Shown in pieces: positions 1 to 3,421 of a stretch of DNA of 8,384 nucleotides. Under the pieces are notes generated by a model. The model searched no databases. It was not told the origin of the DNA and saw nothing but the letters and a program-made list of their open reading frames with translations. This DNA is from Candidatus Pacearchaeota archaeon. Its GTDB lineage: Archaea > Nanobdellota > Nanobdellia > Pacearchaeales > GW2011-AR1. The number at the start of each line of letters is the position of its first letter. Position 1 is the stretch's first letter. Location of the stretch: contig JACOYM010000042.1 of NCBI GenBank assembly GCA_016181905.1, positions 1 through 8,384 on the forward strand, read 5' to 3'. A program made the translations under genes and the position numbers.

Positions 1-623
1 CATTGATTACGGCCTTTTGCTACTTCCTGTATTCTTTTCTCAAGATTCTCAGAGCTATAGCATTTATCACATTTATGAACAATACTTGAGTCAAGTGTTT
101 TTAATATGAATTCCTCTGAATACTTCTCGCCCCATTCAAGCTGTTCTTCTTCTGATATCCTGCCTAAAAGAGGCATTTGAATCTGAAGCTTTAATTCAAG
201 ATAACATGAGTGTTGAATAATAGTGTAAGTCTGATTTTGACTGAAAACAATAAGAGAAAATTCAAGTTCATATTCACAATGGTGTTGCTTGGACAGGGGT
301 GTTGAAAAACGCTCAAACCAGTCTTGGGCAGCATATACAATGCCCACATCTCTATGATTATCCTGAGAGCGATAATGCTTGTTTTCCAGAATTTCGTCAA
401 CTTGCGCTTGCTTTAAGGCTTCCAAAGAGGATATGTTTCTTTCAAGGCTTTTCTTGTGAATTGGGAATAGAATCGGCTCATTATGATAGCTGGGGGTGTC
501 TATTTTGGCTATAGAGTACCCGCCTAATGAAAGGGGGAATGATGTAAGCTGAATTGAAGATTTTGTTAAGTCTAATTGCATGCACATAAAGGAAAATAGT
601 ATTTTTAAAATTATTGTTTTCAT
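1..623 (-). CDS. Partial protein of unknown function with a CxxC motif; 3' end outside the window
   Basis: An open minus-strand frame runs without a stop from ATG 623 to position 1, giving 207 residues; the C-terminus lies beyond the left edge. The frame opens just after an in-frame TGA at 671-669. I chose ATG 623 because a TATAAAAG box lies at 649-656, about 29 bp upstream, which fits a nearly leaderless archaeal transcript. ATGs at 587 and 581 are alternatives. The N-terminus (MKTIILKILF) is only mildly hydrophobic and is not a convincing signal peptide. The middle is soluble and of mixed composition (DWFERF near residue 101). Near the visible end HKCDKC (residues 184-189) contains a CxxC pair that could be half of a zinc site, with partner cysteines off the edge. 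I do not recognise the family. The gene is transcribed divergently from the 200-aa HTH gene and shares its repeat-bearing upstream region. Confidence 0.72.
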   Translation of the reverse strand, partial: MKTIILKILFSFMCMQLDLTKSSIQLTSFPLSLGGYSIAKIDTPSYHNEPILFPIHKKSLERNISSLEALKQAQVDEILENKHYRSQDNHRDVGIVYAAQDWFERFSTPLSKQHHCEYELEFSLIVFSQNQTYTIIQHSCYLELKLQIQMPLLGRISEEEQLEWGEKYSEEFILKTLDSSIVHKCDKCYSSENLEKRIQEVAKGRNQ

Positions 624-648
624 TTCATAAAGCTCTTTTTCCTGCTGG

Positions 649-660
649 CTTTTATAATAA
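649..660 (-). promoter_or_regulatory. TATA box of the left-edge gene
   Basis: On the minus strand this reads TTATTATAAAAG. The TATAAAAG core is centred about 29 bp upstream of ATG 623, the spacing expected for an archaeal TBP/TFB promoter with a leader of a few nucleotides at most. Assigned from sequence and spacing only. Confidence 0.5.
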
Positions 661-712
661 ACACATATTCAATAAATATAAATTGGAGAAATCAAGGGAT
701 TGCAAAAGAAAC

Positions 713-780
713 GGCTGTTTAAGGGTGTTTAAAACGCTGTTTGTTGGCTGTTCAGGGGCTGTTTAAGTGTTTAAACAGCC
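713..780 (+). repeat. Phased repeat array (GGCTGTTTAA type) ending in a perfect inverted repeat; probable operator
   Basis: Five degenerate copies of GGCTGTTTAA start at 713, 723, 735, 746 and 757. Their spacings of 10, 12, 11 and 11 bp are close to one helical turn, so all would face the same side of the DNA. The last copy (GGCTGTTTAA, 757-766) forms a perfect 10-bp inverted repeat with TTAAACAGCC (771-780) around a 4-nt GTGT centre. A possible decayed copy (GGGCTGTAAAA) starts at 834. The array lies between the TATA boxes of two divergent genes (649-656 and 881-890), a natural place for an operator acting on either. The same word recurs inside the neighbouring HTH gene at 1150-1242. Binding by that protein is my inference. 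Confidence 0.75.
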
Positions 781-871
781 ATCTTTTTGATGACTTTTCT
801 TAACCTTGACTGATATAAAAAGTATAAAAATAAGGGCTGTAAAACTTTTTTTGTCGTCGTAAACTTGTTAA

Positions 872-890
872 AAAGAAAGATTTATAAATA
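872..890 (+). promoter_or_regulatory. BRE/TATA promoter of the 200-aa HTH gene
   Basis: A purine-rich BRE-like stretch AAAGAAAGA (872-880) runs into TTTATAAATA (881-890). The box is centred about 24 bp before ATG 910, so transcription should begin at or next to that ATG. This is the main reason to reject the upstream in-frame TTG at 865, which lies before the promoter. Confidence 0.75.
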
Positions 891-909
891 TCCCCACCAT
901 GAAAAAGAC

Positions 910-1512
910 ATGTTTGAGTGGCTTTTTGGAAGAAAAAAAGAGGTTGATGAGCTAAAAGAAGAGGTAAAGAAATCTTTTGAGGCTGTAAAAAAGGACTTAA
1001 ACAACACCAGTTTATGGGTTAAACACCTAAATGTGAAAGATTCTGAGCATGATTCTAAGATTGACATACTAAATGATAAATTATCGTCGATAGAATCTGA
1101 TGTTGAGGGGCTGAAAAATATGCTTTCATTTTTGGAACTCGGCGTATCCAAGCAGCTTTCTGAGCAAAGCAAACAGCTGTTTAACAAACAAACAGCTGTT
1201 GAGGGTGTTCAAACAGCTGTTCAAACGGCTGTTCAAACAGACATTTTACATAATTTTTCTGTAATGGAGAGAGCAATTGTATGGATATTATTAAATACAG
1301 ACCTTAAACTGAGCTATGAGGATATATCTGCAATGCTGGGAAAGGATAAGGCAACTATTAGGGGGCAGGTAAATAGCATAAAGCAGAAAAGTGATGGCTT
1401 GATTCAAGAATTTGTTGAGAGAAATGGCAAGAAAAGACTATTCATACCAGAAAGGGCTAAAGAAAGGCTGTTAAAAGGCGTGAAAGTGAGAGTTAAGAGA
1501 GCTGAAAAATAG
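910..1512 (+). CDS. Coiled-coil / repeat-linker / helix-turn-helix DNA-binding protein
   Basis: A 200-aa protein in three parts. The N-terminus (MFEWLFGRKKEVDELKEEV, then heptad-like Leu/Ile/Val spacing to about residue 80) looks like a charged coiled coil suited to oligomerisation. Residues 81-111 form a Gln/Thr/Ala/Val linker with three VQTA/VQTD tetrapeptides (100-111). Residues 115-190 form a helix-turn-helix resembling sigma region 4 or a winged helix, with LSYEDISAMLGKDKATIRGQ (134-153) as turn plus recognition helix and a basic tail ending in VRVKRAEK. No membrane segment is present. ATG 910 is chosen over TTG 865 because the TATA box at 881-890 implies a leaderless mRNA starting there. 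The linker codons carry the same DNA word as the array upstream of the promoter, so autoregulation is plausible. The likely role is a sequence-specific transcriptional or nucleoid protein; I know no characterised homologue. Confidence 0.82.
   Translation: MFEWLFGRKKEVDELKEEVKKSFEAVKKDLNNTSLWVKHLNVKDSEHDSKIDILNDKLSSIESDVEGLKNMLSFLELGVSKQLSEQSKQLFNKQTAVEGVQTAVQTAVQTDILHNFSVMERAIVWILLNTDLKLSYEDISAMLGKDKATIRGQVNSIKQKSDGLIQEFVERNGKKRLFIPERAKERLLKGVKVRVKRAEK
1150..1242. repeat. Intragenic repeats of the upstream word (AAACAGCTGTTY) inside the HTH gene linker
   Basis: Within codons 81-111 a word of the form AAACAGCTGTTY occurs at 1171-1182 (AAACAGCTGTTT, a perfect palindrome), 1190-1200, 1211-1222 and 1223-1234 (AAACGGCTGTTC), with a half copy at 1235-1240 and a decayed one at 1150-1160. 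Three tandem 12-bp units GTTCAAACRGMY span 1207-1242. GGGTGTTCAAAC at 1203-1214 mirrors GGGTGTTTAAAAC at 723-735 upstream. The copy at 1171 is read as K-Q-L-F, while that at 1190 is shifted by one base and read within Q-T-A-V. The DNA word is therefore kept across two reading frames. Confidence 0.85.
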
Positions 1513-1520
1513 ATTGTAAG

Positions 1521-1550
1521 AACTATTTTTTATATTATACGAACTTTTTA
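1521..1550 (+). terminator. T-rich putative terminator of the 200-aa HTH gene
   Basis: Shortly after the TAG stop come two T-runs, TTTTTT at 1526-1531 and TTTTT at 1545-1549, in an AT-rich context and without a strong hairpin. Archaeal RNA polymerase commonly terminates at such U-tracts. Assignment rests on position and composition only. Confidence 0.4.
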
Positions 1551-1576
1551 TTGTTTAAATAATATGAGAAAACAGA

Positions 1577-1617
1577 AAAGTGAGAGTTAGATAATATTAA
1601 AAATGCTGAAAAATAGA
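1577..1617 (+). repeat. Degenerate direct repeat of the HTH gene's 3' end
   Basis: AAAGTGAGAGTTA (1577-1589) exactly repeats 1483-1495, and GCTGAAAAATAGA (1605-1617) exactly repeats 1501-1513, which includes the gene's own stop codon. The two blocks are 5 nt apart in the gene and 15 nt apart here. Two ordered 13-nt matches point to a partial duplication of the C-terminal coding end rather than chance. Confidence 0.6.
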
Positions 1618-1720
1618 ACAAATCAATAAATAAGAGTATTTTTTAAGTAAAAGAGAGTTATGGAGGGTTATTAAAAATGATAAGATCTGGTAAAAGTGAG
1701 AAAAAAAGATTGGATAGGGT

Positions 1721-1768
1721 ATTTTGTAGTGGATAAAAGCAAGATATAGTAATTAGGTACTACAAAAT
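1721..1768. repeat. 10-bp perfect inverted repeat with a 28-nt loop
   Basis: ATTTTGTAGT (1721-1730) is the exact reverse complement of ACTACAAAAT (1759-1768). The stem is AT-rich and would be weak as RNA. It could be a structured 3' UTR for either convergent gene or a protein-binding site. No flanking target duplication or transposon-like content was seen. Confidence 0.35.
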
Positions 1769-1878
1769 CGTAGAATAATTATGAAGAAGACATAGAAAGA
1801 TTCATGTAAAAACAGATAGCTGGGGCTTTGCCTTTAAATTATTCGGCATAACGAGAATTGATATGCTCTTATAAGGGT

Positions 1879-2550
1879 TTATAGCTCTCTCAACTGCAGG
1901 ATTGCGCTTAAAGAGGCTATTTTCTTGAATTCCTGAGGAATATGCAAAACAATCTTTTTGTTGTTCACTCTTTCTTTGTCGACAGGGATACCCTTGGAAA
2001 GCAGCCTTTGTATGTGATCCCGTACAGAGCTTTCTGTAATTGCAAGCTTTTCTGAAAGAAGCTTATAATCAACAATTTGCCCCCGTTCTTCTAGCTGGTA
2101 TATTAATGAGAAGATAAGCATCTCTTGTTTGGTCATTTTTTTAAGCTTAAGCCTTAGTTCTTTCTTTAGATTGTCTAGAGAACTTAGGATTTGTGCTGCG
2201 TCATCCATATTTATAGGTATTCCGGTGTGTCTGTCTGTCTGTCGATGTGTCTGTCTGTCTGTCGAAACCCCTTCATTTCCTATGGAAACTACCAAATCTT
2301 GGCTTTTTAAGGCTTTTAAAGGCAAATTATCTGTCGATAAAAAATCATGTGTCGAAGGTTTCTGGGCATCTGTCGAGATTATCTGTTGATGTGTCGAATT
2401 GTTTTTCTGCGATTCTAGTGAGTTTTTTATCTCGCTTATTAGTTCTTTAAGCTCTTGCAGGTCTAGTTTGAGCATATTTGCTTCTTGCTTTAGGAAGGTT
2501 ATATCCTCCTTTACCCTTAAAAATGCCTCTTTTATACTCTCTTCATCCAT
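1879..2550 (-). CDS. Coiled-coil / repeat-linker / winged-helix DNA-binding protein, architectural counterpart of the 200-aa gene
   Basis: A 223-aa protein with the same plan as the convergent HTH gene. Residues 1-48 are a heptad-rich coiled coil (ITFLKQEANMLKLDLQELKE). Residues 51-110 are a low-complexity polar linker containing STH/STD tripeptides and the run STDRQTHRQTDRHTG (96-110). Residues about 120-210 form a winged helix: MTKQEMLIFSLIYQLEERG (139-157), turn and recognition helix LSEKLAITESSVRDHIQRLL (165-184), then a basic wing (VNNKKIVLHIP). ATG 2550 is supported by a TATA box about 25 bp upstream. The linker DNA is built from TCGACA[G/C]A[T/C] words that differ from those of the first gene. 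Expected to be a cytoplasmic DNA-binding protein acting as an oligomer; its target is unknown, though its own linker repeats are a candidate. No matching array was seen upstream of the promoter. Confidence 0.82.
   Translation of the reverse strand: MDEESIKEAFLRVKEDITFLKQEANMLKLDLQELKELISEIKNSLESQKNNSTHQQIISTDAQKPSTHDFLSTDNLPLKALKSQDLVVSIGNEGVSTDRQTHRQTDRHTGIPINMDDAAQILSSLDNLKKELRLKLKKMTKQEMLIFSLIYQLEERGQIVDYKLLSEKLAITESSVRDHIQRLLSKGIPVDKERVNNKKIVLHIPQEFKKIASLSAILQLREL
2226..2397 (-). repeat. Intragenic TCGACA[G/C]A[T/C] repeats, including two exact 20-bp tandem units
   Basis: On the plus strand TGTGTCTGTCTGTCTGTCGA occurs twice back to back (2226-2245 and 2246-2265). Further TGTCGA cores start at 2332, 2350, 2371 and 2392, with a variant TGTTGA at 2384. 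On the coding strand these read TCGACA[G/C]A[T/C]. Most encode Ser-Thr-Asp/His, but the 20-bp unit is not a multiple of three: one copy begins TCG ACA GAC (S-T-D), while the next is shifted and read as CGA CAG ACA (R-Q-T). Repetition therefore exists at DNA level, not only as a peptide repeat. One more TGTCGA lies in the winged-helix part at 1977. Confidence 0.85.
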
Positions 2551-2570
2551 TTAATAAATAGATGCTATGA

Positions 2571-2580
2571 ATTTAAAAAG
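2571..2580 (-). promoter_or_regulatory. TATA box of the 223-aa HTH gene
   Basis: On the minus strand this reads CTTTTTAAAT and is centred about 25 bp upstream of ATG 2550, consistent with a leaderless transcript. No TGTCGA-type repeat accompanies it. Confidence 0.55.
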
Positions 2581-2676
2581 ATTCTTATGCCAAGAACAAT
2601 ATATTAAAGTGCAGGTATTTCTGGTTTTTGAGCATGTTCAAGAAAGATGTTTTAGTTTATCCAGTATTATGCTGGA

Positions 2677-2901
2677 CTATTGGTGCTGTTTGTATGCCTC
2701 ATAGGCTTGGCTTGAAATACGCCATTTCTTTCTCCTTCTGAAATCCTTGCCAGCAGGATTTTTGTTGATGGATATTACAAGCTTTTTAGCTTCTAAATCC
2801 TTGAGCAATTTTAATGTAAACTCCTCATCTCTCGCTGTCTCCTGAGCTACCTGTGATGTAAATAGGGATTTTGGGAATGAATTATAAAGAAGATTAAGCA
2901 T
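2677..2901 (-). CDS. Small winged-helix-like protein (74 aa)
   Basis: A short protein made almost entirely of a MarR-like winged-helix fold. It has an initial helix (MLNLLYNSFPKS), a helix-turn-helix SLFTSQVAQETARDEEFTLK (residues 12-31), LLKDLEAKKLVISINK leading into the wing, and a basic wing (KDFRRRKKWRIS). The pattern 'LLKDLEAKKLV' is typical of archaeal MarR/PadR-like wings; the target is unknown. ATG 2901 is the first ATG, but the frame stays open upstream, and DKIAEQ just before it would extend the first helix, so an unusual upstream start is possible. The best minus-strand AT-rich element, ATATTTTAATA (about 2950-2960), would give a short leader rather than a leaderless mRNA. The gene lies upstream of the 223-aa HTH gene on the same strand and is divergent from the 99-aa gene. 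Confidence 0.62.
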   Translation of the reverse strand: MLNLLYNSFPKSLFTSQVAQETARDEEFTLKLLKDLEAKKLVISINKNPAGKDFRRRKKWRISSQAYEAYKQHQ

Positions 2902-2979
2902 CTGTTCTGCTATTTTATCCTGCTTTTGTTGTGATATTATTTTGGGTTGTATTAAAATATGTTTTGAGAGACAATAATT

Positions 2980-2988
2980 TTTATAAAG
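2980..2988 (+). promoter_or_regulatory. TATA box of the 99-aa gene
   Basis: TTTATAAAG is centred about 25 bp upstream of ATG 3009, matching the leaderless pattern of the neighbouring genes. It decides the start against the upstream in-frame GTG at 2931, which precedes the promoter. Confidence 0.65.
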
Positions 2989-3008
2989 GTAATTTTTGTA
3001 ATAAAAAG

Positions 3009-3308
3009 ATGGCAGGAAAGGACGGATTTGGAAATGATTTAGATGACTTAGAATTTAAAAGATGGGCATATGGTCGTTATCTGGGTACTTTCCCTCCAAG
3101 TGATGAATCGCATAATTATGCAGTAGCTACCCATGATATACAAACCAAAACAGTAAAACTTATGTTAGATGATACGGAAGGCAGAGCTTCCATAAAACAG
3201 CTAAGAGCAATAATTCCAAAAAGCACTAGAGTGTATCAATACCACCTTAATAAATTGATTCAAGCTGAAAAGGTGGTTGAGAGGGAAAGGGTATTTTATA
3301 CATGTTAA
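3009..3308 (+). CDS. Small hypothetical protein with C-terminal winged-helix-like half (99 aa)
   Basis: Begins MAGKDGFGNDLDDLEFKRW at ATG 3009, set by the TATA box at 2980-2988; a GTG at 2931 would add 26 residues but lies upstream of that box. The N-terminal half is acidic and aromatic (RWAYGRYLGTF) and not recognised. The C-terminal part, about residues 60-99, has the order of a winged helix: ASIKQLRAIIPKSTRVYQYH as turn and recognition helix, then LNKLIQAEKVVERERVFYT, resembling the recognition helix plus hairpin of archaeal ArsR/MarR-like domains. A DNA-binding role is likely but specificity is unknown. It is divergent from the 74-aa winged-helix gene, and the two share about 107 bp of upstream DNA. 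It precedes the helicase on the same strand, which has its own promoter. Confidence 0.62.
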   Translation: MAGKDGFGNDLDDLEFKRWAYGRYLGTFPPSDESHNYAVATHDIQTKTVKLMLDDTEGRASIKQLRAIIPKSTRVYQYHLNKLIQAEKVVERERVFYTC

Positions 3309-3368
3309 AAAAAATTTAAATATCAATAATTTTTGAGTCCATATCTTTACATTACAAACTCTTATATG

Positions 3369-3376
3369 TTTATAAG
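3369..3376 (+). promoter_or_regulatory. TATA box upstream of the Lhr helicase
   Basis: TTTATAAG is centred about 25 bp before ATG 3398 and about 45 bp before ATG 3418. By the spacing rule followed elsewhere in the window the transcript would begin at 3398, giving a short translated leader before the helicase start. Confidence 0.6.
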
Positions 3377-3397
3377 CAAGTTCTTTCTTTTTATGCC

Positions 3398-3421
3398 ATG
3401 ACAGAAAAAGAGACAAAATGA
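3398..3421 (+). CDS. Possible 7-codon leader ORF (MTEKETK) overlapping the helicase start
   Basis: ATG 3398 sits where a leaderless transcript from the TATA box at 3369-3376 should start. It opens M-T-E-K-E-T-K and stops at TGA 3419-3421, which overlaps the helicase ATG as ATGA. This would permit termination-reinitiation coupling. Alternatively one A is missing from the AAAA run at 3415-3418: adding one would fuse MTEKETK in frame to MNGK of the helicase. Both readings are inference; the peptide is not recognised. Confidence 0.35.
   Translation: MTEKETK

Larger units (their letters stand above)
1513..1878. other. Gene-free AT-rich region between two convergent HTH genes
   Basis: No credible coding frame is seen on either strand in these 366 bp, and there is no tRNA-like or rRNA-like structure. 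The region holds a T-rich terminator at its left end, a degenerate copy of the preceding gene's 3' end (1577-1617) and a 10-bp inverted repeat (1721-1730 with 1759-1768). A further AAAAGTGAG echo lies at 1692-1700. It probably serves as the shared 3' region of the two convergent genes. Confidence 0.6.

Noticed and set aside
191..514. Short frames on both strands in 191-514
   Set aside because: They lie inside the long open minus-strand frame 623 to 1, which has better protein character and a TATA box.
713..780. CRISPR-like repeat array
   Set aside because: Repeats are 10-12 bp, directly adjacent and degenerate, with no unique spacers and no cas gene in view.
865..909. TTG start at 865 for the HTH gene, adding 15 residues
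   Set aside because: The TATA box at 881-890 lies downstream of this TTG, so a transcript starting near 910 would not include it.
1721..1768. Insertion-sequence terminal repeats
   Set aside because: Only 48 bp are enclosed, with no transposase and no target-site duplication.
2226..2265. Simple CTGT microsatellite with no further meaning
   Set aside because: The run is part of 20-bp units ending in TGTCGA, and the TGTCGA core recurs five more times (one as TGTTGA) outside the run, so slippage alone does not account for it.
2129..2450. Plus-strand frames with Cys/Val/Ser-rich repeats across 2129-2450
   Set aside because: They are the complement of the 223-aa gene's repeat linker and lack a promoter or a plausible protein composition.
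2931..3008. GTG start at 2931 for the small winged-helix-like gene
   Set aside because: It lies upstream of the TATA box at 2980-2988, and the added residues (ILFWVVLKYVLRDNNF) look like translated promoter DNA.
2677..3308. Toxin-antitoxin pair formed by the 74- and 99-aa genes
   Set aside because: The genes are divergent rather than co-transcribed, and neither shows a toxin or nuclease motif.
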